The notes under the pieces were generated by a model. It made no database searches, was not told the origin of the DNA, and was given only the letters and a program-made list of their open reading frames with translations. A DNA stretch of 64,000 nt from a virus: positions 1 through 64,000 of the IMG/VR virus record IMGVR_UViG_3300010883_025067; one strand, given 5' to 3'. The position numbers and the translations under genes were made by a program. Below, piece after piece: positions 43,172 through 51,594 of the stretch (positions are counted from its first letter, which is position 1; each line of letters starts with the position of its first letter).

Positions 43172-44116
43172 ATGGCAGATATGAATCTGAGCATCGTAGA
43201 AAGATTTAAACGATTAGAGATATATGCTGTTAGTGCAATCAAGCTCTTGATTGCTTTTGTGATTGTGTCAATTTTTACAGGTTGTACACAAGACTTTGCC
43301 ATCACAGATCAGTCAGAAACAAGAGTTGTCATTGATTCGTTTATGCAGGCGAATCAAGTTGAGAAGATCGATGTCTTAGTTGCTCTTGATACATCGTGCT
43401 CTATGATCGATAATTTTGCAAATGTTTCAAGCGGAATGGAGTTACTAAGAGCTGATATTGAAAGCTTGACTATAGATTATAAATTCGGATACATCACAGC
43501 CGATTCAACTCGGCTGGGGTTTGTTGGACCGTATGACTATAGTTCAAGTTCGATAGATATGATGCTAGCACCGGGATTGTTGCCACAGACAATGAATGAG
43601 GAAGGGTTTGCAGCGACATATACATTTTTATCCACAGAATCTGGTGACGAGTTTTCAAGATCTGATGCTGATTTTTTACTGTTCTTAGTCTCCGATGAGG
43701 ATGAGCAGAGTAGCATAACTGCACAGATGTTTCATGATTGGTTGCAAGCACTATTTGTTGATGTGAAGCATGATATTATATCGATCACTACGTTGCATGA
43801 GAGCGAAAGTGTGTGTAGTCTCACATGGGATTATGGCTGGAAATATGAGGAGCTTGCAGGTCTGTATAACAAGAGTGCATTGGATATCTGTGATGAGGAC
43901 TGGTCACTGTGGTTGTCTGAGTCATCCTTTATCACAAGTCGAGAGAATAGCATAGAGCTAACTGAGAGTGATCCAATTGTTCAGTCAATTGTTGTTTATA
44001 TTGAAAGAGTTCCGACATGGGATTGGGAGTATATTAAAGAGACCAACACAGTTCAGCTAGGTTTTACACCTGACTATGGAGAGCTTGTTGAGGTCGGATA
44101 TAAGGTTGAGATCTAA
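43172..44116 (+). CDS. VWA-domain lipoprotein
   Basis: A 314-residue protein. The signal segment (IKLLIAFVIVSIFTGC) ends in a lipobox Cys. The VWA domain follows: DVLVALDTSCSMID has the metal-site DxSxS, and DADFLLFLVSDEDEQSS has the later acids. The C-terminus (WDWEYIKETNTVQLGFTPDY) matches that of the lipoprotein at 53832, so they are paralogues. VWA domains bind proteins via a metal ion. Confidence 0.78.
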   Translation: MADMNLSIVERFKRLEIYAVSAIKLLIAFVIVSIFTGCTQDFAITDQSETRVVIDSFMQANQVEKIDVLVALDTSCSMIDNFANVSSGMELLRADIESLTIDYKFGYITADSTRLGFVGPYDYSSSSIDMMLAPGLLPQTMNEEGFAATYTFLSTESGDEFSRSDADFLLFLVSDEDEQSSITAQMFHDWLQALFVDVKHDIISITTLHESESVCSLTWDYGWKYEELAGLYNKSALDICDEDWSLWLSESSFITSRENSIELTESDPIVQSIVVYIERVPTWDWEYIKETNTVQLGFTPDYGELVEVGYKVEI

Positions 44117-44117
44117 G

Positions 44118-44285
44118 ATGGGATTTTTGCACCATCTTGTATTTTCGTATTTTCTCCTCGGAATAAACATTGTTGTAATGATTTTTTCACTCTCACTTGG
44201 TGAGAACGATGCTGTAATATTTAGTGCTGTTGCTAGCTGCTCGAGCCTAATAATGATTGATCTACTGAGTAGCATGCGAAAGTAG
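44118..44285 (+). CDS. Small two-helix membrane protein
   Basis: A 55-residue protein with two hydrophobic stretches (FSYFLLGINIVVMIFSL and AVIFSAVASCSSLIMI). It follows the VWA lipoprotein by one base. Function unknown. Confidence 0.6.
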   Translation: MGFLHHLVFSYFLLGINIVVMIFSLSLGENDAVIFSAVASCSSLIMIDLLSSMRK

Positions 44286-44305
44286 ACTCATAACGTGTAA
44301 ATCTC

Positions 44306-44323
44306 TTGTAGTTGAGTTACAAT
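44306..44323 (+). promoter_or_regulatory. Putative promoter before tRNA-Leu
   Basis: TTGTAGTTGAGTTACAAT, related to the recurring TTGTAGT element, ends 9 bases before the tRNA. Confidence 0.35.
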
Positions 44324-44332
44324 TAAGATTGA

Positions 44333-44417
44333 ACCGGAGTGGTGGAATTGGTATACACAAGAGACTTAAAATCTCTCGCCTTCGGGCTTACGGGTTCGAA
44401 TCCCGTCTCCGGTACCA
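44333..44417 (+). tRNA. tRNA-Leu (TAA)
   Basis: Acceptor ACCGGAG/CTCCGGT, anticodon loop CTTAAAA, long variable arm (GCCTTCGGGC), T-arm GGGTTCGAATCCC and an encoded CCA. Reads UUA. Confidence 0.95.
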
Positions 44418-44434
44418 TTTGGAGAAAAGAATGA

Positions 44435-44518
44435 GTGAAAGAAGGTGAATACTGGACTCCTCCCGATCGGGAGCATGTAGCCTATTGGCAAATGGATGAC
44501 TTCAGGAGATTAAAATGA
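44435..44518 (+). CDS. Very small hypothetical ORF
   Basis: A 27-residue GTG ORF after the tRNA (WTPPDREHVAYWQMDDFRRL); its stop overlaps the next ATG. Weak support. Confidence 0.3.
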   Translation: MKEGEYWTPPDREHVAYWQMDDFRRLK

Positions 44519-44571
44519 GCGGCGGACACTTTGAATACAAAGACTGTGTGGGACAAAAAGATGAATGGTAG
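44515..44571 (+). CDS. Truncated MSGGHF-type small protein
   Basis: An 18-residue ORF with AGGAG before the ATG that begins MSGGHFEYK, the start of a common phage and bacterial small protein, then stops. Possibly a remnant. Confidence 0.35.
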   Translation: MSGGHFEYKDCVGQKDEW

Positions 44572-44585
44572 CAAGGTAGATTCAT

Positions 44586-44753
44586 ATGAGCTTTAGTGAA
44601 GATAAACTACAGATCGATTATCGTCATGCATGTGATACACTAGTGAGATTACGTCAAAGAGTTGGTATGTTGCGAACAATGATTGAATTATGTGAGAGCA
44701 GGATGCAGCAGCTTGAGACCGGAACCGAAGAATGTGATAATGATGAAAATTGA
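44586..44753 (+). CDS. Small coiled-coil protein
   Basis: A 55-residue helical protein (LVRLRQRVGMLRTMIELCES) whose stop overlaps the helicase start by 14 bases. Translation coupling with the helicase is likely. Unrecognised. Confidence 0.55.
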   Translation: MSFSEDKLQIDYRHACDTLVRLRQRVGMLRTMIELCESRMQQLETGTEECDNDEN

Positions 44754-46344
44754 AGACTTCTTTCCATATCCGGAGATCAGAGATGCACAACGTACAGCGA
44801 TCGATTTTTGTATTCAAAGCTTAGTAGATAAGAGATACGTGATCATCGAGGCAGGAACAGGTGTTGGAAAATCTGCTATCGGTCTGACATCCTCTAGAAT
44901 GCTCTGCAAGAATGCTGAGAAGTATGTGGACTTTGGTGAAGGTGCATACTTTTTGACCACACAAAAGATCTTGCAAGATCAATATATTAGTGATTTCGGC
45001 AAGGACCATATGAGATCGATTAAGTCCTCATCAAATTATCAGTGTAGCTATTATAAGAGAAATACATGTCAAGAGTCACAGAGATTGTTGAGAAATGAAG
45101 AAAAAGGTTCTAGATTTTTTAAGGCATGTACATTCAGCTGTAAATATAAAAATGCGAAACAGCAATTTCTCGAATCGCCAGAGTCTGTTACAAACTTTCC
45201 ATATTTTCTAACTGAAGCAACATTTTCAGGAAAAATTACACCGAGAGATGTGCTGATCATTGATGAGGCTCATAATATTGAGGCTGAGCTTAGCAATTTT
45301 ATTGAGATCACAATTTCTGAAAGGTTTGTGAAATACGCACTAAAGATGCGGTGGCCAGATAAGTCAACACAGCTCCAGGCTGTTAAGTGGATTAGAGAAG
45401 CTTACTTTAATAAGATTAAATCACAGCTGTCACACATGGAGACGACACTTAAGAATACAGGGTTAAAGGATAGATTGTCAGACTTTAAGGCACTTGCAAA
45501 ACAGTATGACATGCTCAAGTCACATGTTGGAAAGATTGAGACATTTCTCAATGTCTACAATAAGGAAAATTGGGTCATGGACCTTGTGCCTGCTAGAGGT
45601 AGAGCGATGAGAAAGTTTACATTTAAGCCTATTGATGTATCTCCGTTTGCGCAAGGCTACCTGTTTCGCATGGGAAGAAAGGTGATCATGATGTCAGCCA
45701 CAATTCTTGATCATGAAACTTTCTGTCGCTCGTTAGGAATTGACAGAAGTGATGTAGCATTTATTTCTATTCCATCACCGTTTCCTGTTCAGAATAGGCC
45801 CATCTTTATCTGTCCAGTTGGCAGCATGAATGCAAGTAATATAGACCAGACACTGCCAAAAATGGCTGATGCTGTTAAGGAAATTCTTAAGGAGCACAAG
45901 GGTCAGAAGGGAATTATTCACTGTCATACTTACAAAATTGCAAATTACCTTGCAAACAATATACGATCAAAGCGCTTGCTAATCCACGATGGAAACAGTA
46001 GAGATGAGATTCTTCGCAAGCACATCGCTTCAAAAGATGACACAGTTTTGCTCTCACCTTCAATGTCTGAGGGTGTTGATCTCAGAAATGACTTATCAAG
46101 ATTTCAAATAGTAATGAAGATTCCTTATCCCTATCTTGGTGATCCACTAATAAAAAAGAGGATGAATAAGTGGGATGGATGGTATTCGATGCAGACTGCA
46201 AAGAGAATTGTGCAATCAGTGGGTAGAAGTGTTCGATCGATGGACGACCAAGCTGTGACATATATCCTTGATGCTGATTGGAGTAAGTTCTTTTATAGGA
46301 ATAGAAAGATGTTTTCTGATGACTTCAAGAGCTGTCTGGCTTGA
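44740..46344 (+). CDS. DinG/XPD-like superfamily 2 helicase with Fe-S cluster
   Basis: ATG 44740; 534 residues. The Walker A motif is EAGTGVGKSAIG, followed by a four-Cys Fe-S region (YQCSYYKRNTCQ, then FKACTFSCKYK), the DEAH box (LIIDEAHNIE), MMSATILD and the C-terminal helicase motifs (LLSPSMSEGVDL, QSVGRSVRS). These are 5'-3' DNA helicases of the XPD/DinG group, acting on forked DNA, R-loops or G-quadruplexes. Shorter than E. coli DinG (716). Confidence 0.92.
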   Translation: MMKIEDFFPYPEIRDAQRTAIDFCIQSLVDKRYVIIEAGTGVGKSAIGLTSSRMLCKNAEKYVDFGEGAYFLTTQKILQDQYISDFGKDHMRSIKSSSNYQCSYYKRNTCQESQRLLRNEEKGSRFFKACTFSCKYKNAKQQFLESPESVTNFPYFLTEATFSGKITPRDVLIIDEAHNIEAELSNFIEITISERFVKYALKMRWPDKSTQLQAVKWIREAYFNKIKSQLSHMETTLKNTGLKDRLSDFKALAKQYDMLKSHVGKIETFLNVYNKENWVMDLVPARGRAMRKFTFKPIDVSPFAQGYLFRMGRKVIMMSATILDHETFCRSLGIDRSDVAFISIPSPFPVQNRPIFICPVGSMNASNIDQTLPKMADAVKEILKEHKGQKGIIHCHTYKIANYLANNIRSKRLLIHDGNSRDEILRKHIASKDDTVLLSPSMSEGVDLRNDLSRFQIVMKIPYPYLGDPLIKKRMNKWDGWYSMQTAKRIVQSVGRSVRSMDDQAVTYILDADWSKFFYRNRKMFSDDFKSCLA

Positions 46345-46347
46345 AAC

Positions 46348-46983
46348 ATGAAAGATAAGAAGCCCAAAAAGATTAATCAGCTTTTTCGAACACCCATCAA
46401 GATCACGCTAGCATGTAGCGGTGGGCCTGACTCTATGGCCATACTCGACTTTCTTAGACTGGGAAGAAAGAAAGTTCAAGTTGCACACTTTAATCATTGT
46501 ACTGATCACGCCGACGAAGCCGAAGAGGTTGTTAGAGTTTATTGTAAACGATATGATATTCCAATTGTTAGAGACACAATTAAGCGAGAAAAACTTGCAG
46601 GTGAATCATATGAGCAGTATTGGAGAGAGGAAAGACTTCAATTTTTGCATGATGTTGAGGGCACTGTTTTAACAGCACATAATCTCGATGACGTCGCAGA
46701 ATGGTGGCTTTTTACATCCATGAGAGGCAATCCAAGAATTATGCCCTATAAAAATAAGAATATCTGTCGACCCTTTCTGTTAACAGAAAAAGAGGCATTG
46801 TGTGACTGGGCAGACAATAGAAATATTCCATATGTTTGTGATCCGTCAAATCAAAACTTTCGATTTGCGAGAAGTAGAATTAGACACAGTGTCATGCGAG
46901 ATGTCCTGGAGATCAATCCAGGGTTTAAAAAGGTTATCAGTAAGAAAATTAAGCAGTCTTATAGTGAGAGAGAAAAATGCTAA
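46348..46983 (+). CDS. tilS: tRNA(Ile)-lysidine synthase TilS, core domain
   Basis: A 211-residue PP-loop ATPase. SGGPDSMAILDFL is the PP-loop; VLTAHNLDDVAEWWLF and RPFLLTEKEAL match TilS; DPSNQNFRFARSRIRHSVM is the family's conserved tRNA-handling segment. TilS turns C34 of tRNA-Ile(CAU) into lysidine. The C-terminal domains of long TilS are absent, as in short forms. The phage also has a CAU tRNA at 49050. Confidence 0.85.
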   Translation: MKDKKPKKINQLFRTPIKITLACSGGPDSMAILDFLRLGRKKVQVAHFNHCTDHADEAEEVVRVYCKRYDIPIVRDTIKREKLAGESYEQYWREERLQFLHDVEGTVLTAHNLDDVAEWWLFTSMRGNPRIMPYKNKNICRPFLLTEKEALCDWADNRNIPYVCDPSNQNFRFARSRIRHSVMRDVLEINPGFKKVISKKIKQSYSEREKC

Positions 46984-48032
46984 TTAGTCCAGCTCGAAGC
47001 TCAGATAAAATGACATCGGTTCTCTGCTTTGATGACGTACTTCTAGTTCCAAGATATTCTGAAGTTGAAAGTCGAAAGGATATTAGTCTGGATATTGATC
47101 TTGGTCCGGGAGGTTCGTTATCACTACCTATAGTATCGTCTCCCATGGATACTGTGACTGAGTCGGCTATGACGATCGCGATGCACCGATCCGGCGGGCT
47201 GGGAATAATTCACAGGTATAACACCATCGAAGAGCAGGCTAGTCTCGTTAAAGAAGTACGTGCAAGCGGGATGTGTAATATTGGTGCAGCAATTGGTGTG
47301 ACAGGAGATTTTATTAATCGTGCCCGTGCTCTCTACGATGCCGGTGCCAGAGTAATCTGCGTCGATATTGCTCACGGACATCACGCAATGATGAGACATG
47401 CTCTTCAGGTTCTTCGGAATACTTTCGGTACAGATATCCACATCATGGCAGGCAATGTCGCAACACGTGAGGCATTTGACTCTTTGTCGGACTGGGGTGC
47501 AGACTCAGTTAGAGTGGGTATTGGTGGGGGATCGATTTGCTCAACTCGCATTCAAACTGGACACGGTGTTCCGACATTGCAGTCGATTCTAGATGTTGCT
47601 GAGTCTAAGCATGCGGGCCAGGTTAAGATTATTGCTGATGGTGGGATTCGAAATAGCGGAGACATCGTCAAAGCCCTTGCAGCGGGTGCAGACATTGTGA
47701 TGCTTGGATCGCTGCTGGCTGGGTCAGATGAGACACCAGGAGAGGAGATCTTCCTTCGTGGAGGAAAATTTAAGGAATATCGAGGAATGGCGTCAGTTGA
47801 AGCACAGATTCAGTGGAGAGGCCATGTCTCTTCAAGAGAGGGTGTGTCCACAACTATAGCATGCAAGGGATCTGCATCAGATGTCGTTGCAAATCTCGAG
47901 CTGGGAATTCGATCAGGCTTATCGTATTCGGGAGCAACAAGTGTTAGTGAGTTGCAACGCTGCGCAAGTTTTATTAGGCAGACATTGTCAGGTGCTGTTG
48001 AAAGCTCCACACACATTAACAAGATAATATAA
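46977..48032 (+). CDS. guaB: IMP dehydrogenase without CBS domains
   Basis: A 351-residue TIM-barrel enzyme overlapping tilS. FDDVLLVPRYS, PIVSSPMDTVTE, GGGSICSTRIQTGHGVP (catalytic Cys), ADGGIRNSGDIVKALAAGAD, YRGMASVEAQ and EGVSTTIACKGSASDVV fit IMP dehydrogenase better than GMP reductase. The two CBS domains (about 120 residues) are missing, so nucleotide feedback should be lost. It catalyses the rate-limiting step to GMP. Confidence 0.88.
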   Translation: MLISPARSSDKMTSVLCFDDVLLVPRYSEVESRKDISLDIDLGPGGSLSLPIVSSPMDTVTESAMTIAMHRSGGLGIIHRYNTIEEQASLVKEVRASGMCNIGAAIGVTGDFINRARALYDAGARVICVDIAHGHHAMMRHALQVLRNTFGTDIHIMAGNVATREAFDSLSDWGADSVRVGIGGGSICSTRIQTGHGVPTLQSILDVAESKHAGQVKIIADGGIRNSGDIVKALAAGADIVMLGSLLAGSDETPGEEIFLRGGKFKEYRGMASVEAQIQWRGHVSSREGVSTTIACKGSASDVVANLELGIRSGLSYSGATSVSELQRCASFIRQTLSGAVESSTHINKII

Positions 48033-48983
48033 GTGCATCTAGCAAATAAGAATTGGTGGAATAGAGTTAATAAAGAATTTAGATCTTTCTTTTCTGGCTG
48101 TAGGATACTTGAAGTCGGAAGCTACAGTGAAAATGGAAGTATAAGAGACTTTATTGATGATGATTATGCTGAGTATATTGGAGTCGATTGGAGACCAGGC
48201 CCATGTGTTGATGTGATTTCGCTGGCACATAAGATGCTTTCTGAATCTGAGAAAGATGAAAAGTTTGATGCTGTCATATCATCGTCAATGCTTGAGCACG
48301 ATCCACACTGGAGAGAAAGCATTTTAAGAATGTGTGAGCTTCTAGCAGATAATGGAGTTCTAATTCTCACCTGGGGAAATATTCATAATTTACTCCATGA
48401 GCTTGATACAGCACCGGATGGAAAGTTTCATCCATTATCAACACAAAATGTCAGAGGCTTACTTCAAGAGCTTAATATGCACATTCACATTTCTGCTTAC
48501 CCTAGTGAGCTGGGATTCACTGAGGGAGTATTGCTTGGATATGCTCCAGGCTTACTAGAGATATATGAATTCTCTGAGTTCGAAATAACGTTAATGGAAT
48601 ACTATTTCCGACAGGATAATCGATATATAACACTGGTAGAATACTTCACAAATAAAGAAATACAGATGACTGAGATTTGTATAGCATGGAAGCAATTCCA
48701 CAATGAGCTGATAGATTCAATGAAGAGAGATATAGATTTTCATCTAGTCCCGGAGTCCTGGCACCGGGCGTCTATGCTCTACCACTCTGTAAGTCCTCGA
48801 AACAGTCATACACACATAATTGAGATATTGACAGATTATGTTGATAATCATTGTGAATTCCCACAGGCTGAATCGATCATAGTTGCTTTTAAAAATAAAA
48901 GCCATGTACCTGCAGATAGCAGGCAATTGATTGGAAAGACTAATGAAACTATTCGTGCAGTTCGTAACACACTTTATGAATAA
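48033..48983 (+). CDS. SAM-dependent methyltransferase with extension
   Basis: A 316-residue protein from GTG. Residues 20-130 hold a class I SAM fold: RILEVGSYSENGS, YIGVDWRPGPCVD, FDAVISSSMLEHDPHW. The C-terminal 150 residues are helical and unrecognised. Substrate unknown; sugar or surface-glycan methylation is common for this form. Confidence 0.75.
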   Translation: MHLANKNWWNRVNKEFRSFFSGCRILEVGSYSENGSIRDFIDDDYAEYIGVDWRPGPCVDVISLAHKMLSESEKDEKFDAVISSSMLEHDPHWRESILRMCELLADNGVLILTWGNIHNLLHELDTAPDGKFHPLSTQNVRGLLQELNMHIHISAYPSELGFTEGVLLGYAPGLLEIYEFSEFEITLMEYYFRQDNRYITLVEYFTNKEIQMTEICIAWKQFHNELIDSMKRDIDFHLVPESWHRASMLYHSVSPRNSHTHIIEILTDYVDNHCEFPQAESIIVAFKNKSHVPADSRQLIGKTNETIRAVRNTLYE

Positions 48984-49049
48984 TCTTATTAGTCAGGTGC
49001 TGCAAACGGCATGTAAATTTTTATCTTTTAGTTTAATATTAAATCCTAC

Positions 49050-49126
49050 GGGGGGTTAGCTCAATCGGTCAGAGCAAGGGTCTCATAAGCCCTGGGTTCT
49101 GGGTTCAAGTCCCAGGCTCCCTACCA
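49050..49126 (+). tRNA. tRNA with CAT anticodon (Ile2 or Met)
   Basis: Acceptor GGGGGGT/GCTCCCT, D-arm GCTC/GAGC, anticodon loop CTCATAA, T-arm CTGGGTTCAAGTCCCAG and encoded CCA. The first pair is G-U rather than the initiator mismatch, so it is not an initiator. TilS nearby favours Ile2 (AUA) but Met is possible. Confidence 0.9.
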
Positions 49127-49146
49127 CTCACAAAGAGATGCTTTAA

Positions 49147-49222
49147 TGGGGTGTAGTTCAATTGGCAGAACGTCTGGCTGTTAACCAGGAAGTTGGTGGT
49201 TCGAGTCCACCTGCCCCAGCCA
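49147..49222 (+). tRNA. tRNA-Asn (GTT)
   Basis: Acceptor TGGGGTG/TGCCCCA, anticodon loop CTGTTAA, T-arm GGTGGTTCGAGTCCACC and encoded CCA. Confidence 0.93.
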
Positions 49223-49273
49223 TTTATAGCAAATTTTCCATACAAAAGGTCTGTCAAAGAGCTAAGTAGCTAT

Positions 49274-49492
49274 ATGAGCAATCTAATCGGTGTCAAAAAA
49301 GCAATCACACTTCTTAAAAAAGAAGTAATAGAGAAGTTAGAATTAAAGTGCACTGTAAAAGAATCATTCAGTGCTGGTGGACCTGTGATCGAAGTACATA
49401 CTGTTTCATCACAGTCTCTTGAAGTAAGAAAGAGTCTACCCTTGATTTTCAAAGGTTATCAGCTCATTGTGATTAAAAGTGATGAAAAGTAA
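49274..49492 (+). CDS. Hypothetical small protein
   Basis: ATG 49274 (upstream extension runs through the tRNA and is rejected); 72 residues with alpha-beta pattern (IGVKKAITLLKKEVIEKLEL, SLPLIFKGYQLIVIKS). Unrecognised. Confidence 0.6.
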   Translation: MSNLIGVKKAITLLKKEVIEKLELKCTVKESFSAGGPVIEVHTVSSQSLEVRKSLPLIFKGYQLIVIKSDEK

Positions 49493-49781
49493 GTACAGTC
49501 TTGGTGATCTGGTATTCATTTACGAAAATATCCAATTTCTTCACGGGTTTGATCCGGTCAAACAGGAGGGCTGCGATTCTCTTAGCATGTCAGTGGGCAT
49601 TGTTATAAACTCCCATCAGATGTCTATGTATGATCCGATGTCAAATGGGAGATCAACAACAACATTTCAGCATAGCGTCATGATTAACGATAAGAAGCAT
49701 AGTTTTTTTGAGGAAGAGTTAAATATTATGCAAAGATTGAATAAAGATGAACTTGATGCTTATAATACATGTAAGGAATAA
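49482..49781 (+). CDS. Hypothetical protein
   Basis: A 99-residue protein from ATG 49482, overlapping the previous gene by 11 bases. YSLGDLVFIYENIQFLHGF resembles the barrel-like starts of other small genes here. Unrecognised. Confidence 0.6.
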   Translation: MKSKYSLGDLVFIYENIQFLHGFDPVKQEGCDSLSMSVGIVINSHQMSMYDPMSNGRSTTTFQHSVMINDKKHSFFEEELNIMQRLNKDELDAYNTCKE

Positions 49782-49784
49782 ATT

Positions 49785-50144
49785 ATGTTACGTGTATTAA
49801 TAGCTTGCTCTCTACTTTGTATTTCAAACAGTGCAATTGCTCACACTCCTAAGGGTGTATCTCATTCTGCAAAACCCACCCATAATGCTGCATGTCACAA
49901 GGCAAGTACGGGATGGGTCTGGCATGCAGGTCATTGGAAATATCTTAAGGTTGGGAGGGGAAATCAGACAGTTGTTAGAAGGTGGAAGTGGATTCCCGGT
50001 CACTGGCAACATCATGTTCATGGGCAATCACATAGAGCCTATAGTGAAGTCCCACCAAGGATTCATCATAGCTCTCACTGGAAACCAGGAAGGTGGGTAG
50101 GTCATGGCCCACACCGTCGCTGGGTACCAGGTATGTGGAGTTGA
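49785..50144 (+). CDS. Exported His/Trp-rich repeat protein
   Basis: A 119-residue protein with a signal peptide (LIACSLLCISNSAIAH). The mature part repeats Trp/His/Gly motifs: WVWHAGHWKYL, WKWIPGHWQHHVHG, HWKPGRWVGHGPHRRW. About every fifth residue is His. Exported YXWQ/W-x-PGHW repeat proteins of bacteria look alike; metal or envelope binding is possible. Confidence 0.68.
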   Translation: MLRVLIACSLLCISNSAIAHTPKGVSHSAKPTHNAACHKASTGWVWHAGHWKYLKVGRGNQTVVRRWKWIPGHWQHHVHGQSHRAYSEVPPRIHHSSHWKPGRWVGHGPHRRWVPGMWS

Positions 50145-50185
50145 TAATATACAAGCTTTAGCAAAGTTAATATATTTACTAACAT

Positions 50186-50383
50186 ATGATAAAAATCGGT
50201 GATAGAGTTGCGCCAATTAGTAATATGTCTCTTTCGGGCGTCGTCATTGACATGCGTCAACAACAAAGTGACCAGTGGATGGTGGGTGGTGCTATGCAGG
50301 CTATCTTTATCATTAAGCTGAAACTAGACAGTGATGGATCTGAACCTGAATTTAGGGCAGATGATCTTATGAGACTTGACTGA
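50186..50383 (+). CDS. Hypothetical SH3-like small protein
   Basis: A 65-residue protein (KIGDRVAPISNMSLSGVVID, AIFIIKLKL) with small-barrel pattern. Its last base is the first of the next gene. Confidence 0.6.
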   Translation: MIKIGDRVAPISNMSLSGVVIDMRQQQSDQWMVGGAMQAIFIIKLKLDSDGSEPEFRADDLMRLD

Positions 50384-50649
50384 TGGGAACGAGACAGATT
50401 CGGCACAGTACACCCGATCTTGTTAATGAGAATGTAGTCTTTTTCCGAAAGCACGAGGATGGTTACTTTGAAAGAGTTGAGAAGATAATGATTCGCGATA
50501 CAAGAACAAATAAGCTAGTTACAAATGAGGAAACAGTCTCTGATGAAAAATATGAGATAACAACCGACTCCGACTATGAGCATGAGGTTAAATATCAGGA
50601 CGTAGATGGTAAAGAGAAATCGATTCGGTATAAACAAATTAGAGAATGA
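50383..50649 (+). CDS. Hypothetical protein
   Basis: An 88-residue charged protein (ENVVFFRKHEDGYFERVEKI, YEHEVKYQDVDGKEKSIRY). It overlaps both neighbours by a few bases. Unrecognised. Confidence 0.6.
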   Translation: MGTRQIRHSTPDLVNENVVFFRKHEDGYFERVEKIMIRDTRTNKLVTNEETVSDEKYEITTDSDYEHEVKYQDVDGKEKSIRYKQIRE

Positions 50650-50936
50650 AGCCTTGGTTTCTGTATGTAGTTGAATGTTCGGACAACACACTTTACACTG
50701 GAATCACGACAGATATCAATCGTCGATTGCATGAGCACAACAATACACGAAGAGGTGCAAGATATACAAGATCTAGGCGACCTGTTAGTCTTGTATATTG
50801 GAGAGATCTTAACGATCGATCAGAGGCTACGAGTGCCGAGCTAGCCTTTAAACGTCTTAGCAGAGCACAAAAGCTTAAAATGATTGCTAAGAGTGACCAT
50901 GAAGAGTACGATAAAAAGAGTTATCATCGAAACTGA
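50646..50936 (+). CDS. GIY-YIG nuclease-domain protein (YhbQ/UPF0213-like)
   Basis: A 96-residue protein with FLYVVECSDNTLYTGITTDI, RRLHEHN, then GARYTRSRRPVSLVYW and ELAFKRLSRAQKLKMI. This is the single-domain GIY-YIG family. The catalytic Tyr/Arg/Glu are present. Either DNA cleavage or a non-homing repair role; it is not an intron-type homing enzyme, as no DNA-binding tail exists. Confidence 0.85.
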   Translation: MKPWFLYVVECSDNTLYTGITTDINRRLHEHNNTRRGARYTRSRRPVSLVYWRDLNDRSEATSAELAFKRLSRAQKLKMIAKSDHEEYDKKSYHRN

Positions 50937-51306
50937 TGTAGATTCCAATGGTGTCGTGTATGCTGAAAAGTTCTTTCATTGGCTTTATGCTGAGGTGATG
51001 AAATATAGCTCTAACCTACTTAATAAACCCTGTTTGATCAGACATGTTTATGAGGTAGATATAAAAAGTCCTGTAAAAGCAGGTAATATCTTGGAGATAT
51101 CATTGAATCCGAAGGGTTTTGGCAGCACATCGATTAGTATTGATGTCAGGGTTAAGGATAGAGAATCAGATGTATCTTATCTTTCAATCAAGCAACTCGT
51201 ACTAGTAGCAGTTGACGAAGATCAGATGTCAATTGAACATGGTATAGCTAGTGAGAAGGATTGCTTCTTGCCATACGGCTGGTCAACCTATAAGTCCGAT
51301 GCTTAA
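50899..51306 (+). CDS. Hotdog-fold thioesterase-like protein
   Basis: ATG 50899; 135 residues, overlapping the nuclease gene by 38 bases. DSNGVVYAEKFFHWLYAEVM is the hotdog helix with the Asp/Asn typical of 4HBT/acyl-CoA thioesterases; VYEVDIKSPVKAGNILEI follows. It may hydrolyse acyl-CoAs, altering host lipid supply. Unusual in phages. Confidence 0.65.
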   Translation: MKSTIKRVIIETDVDSNGVVYAEKFFHWLYAEVMKYSSNLLNKPCLIRHVYEVDIKSPVKAGNILEISLNPKGFGSTSISIDVRVKDRESDVSYLSIKQLVLVAVDEDQMSIEHGIASEKDCFLPYGWSTYKSDA

Positions 51307-51357
51307 TCTTCTTGTAAACACTACAGCCATGTGCTTTAAAATTATTAAGGAGATGCA

Positions 51358-51573
51358 ATGAAGCAAGAATCAATTATAGCATACGAACCAACTGATGAGG
51401 AAATAAATGATGCCATATCGTTTATGCTCAAGTGCTCGTCTGCAGACTTAGCTGATGCCTGGAATCGAACCACAAATGAATGGTGTATTAATTCAGTAAT
51501 CAGATTGCACAGAGAGTTGTGTAAGACAGGTAGAATTAATCTTTTGATCAGCGAGATGTCACAGCAAGAATAA
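51358..51573 (+). CDS. Hypothetical small helical protein
   Basis: A 71-residue protein with AAGGAGATG before its ATG; helical (DEEINDAISFMLKCSSADLA). Unrecognised. Confidence 0.6.
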   Translation: MKQESIIAYEPTDEEINDAISFMLKCSSADLADAWNRTTNEWCINSVIRLHRELCKTGRINLLISEMSQQE

Positions 51574-51594
51574 ACGATTGTTTATTTAATAGCA

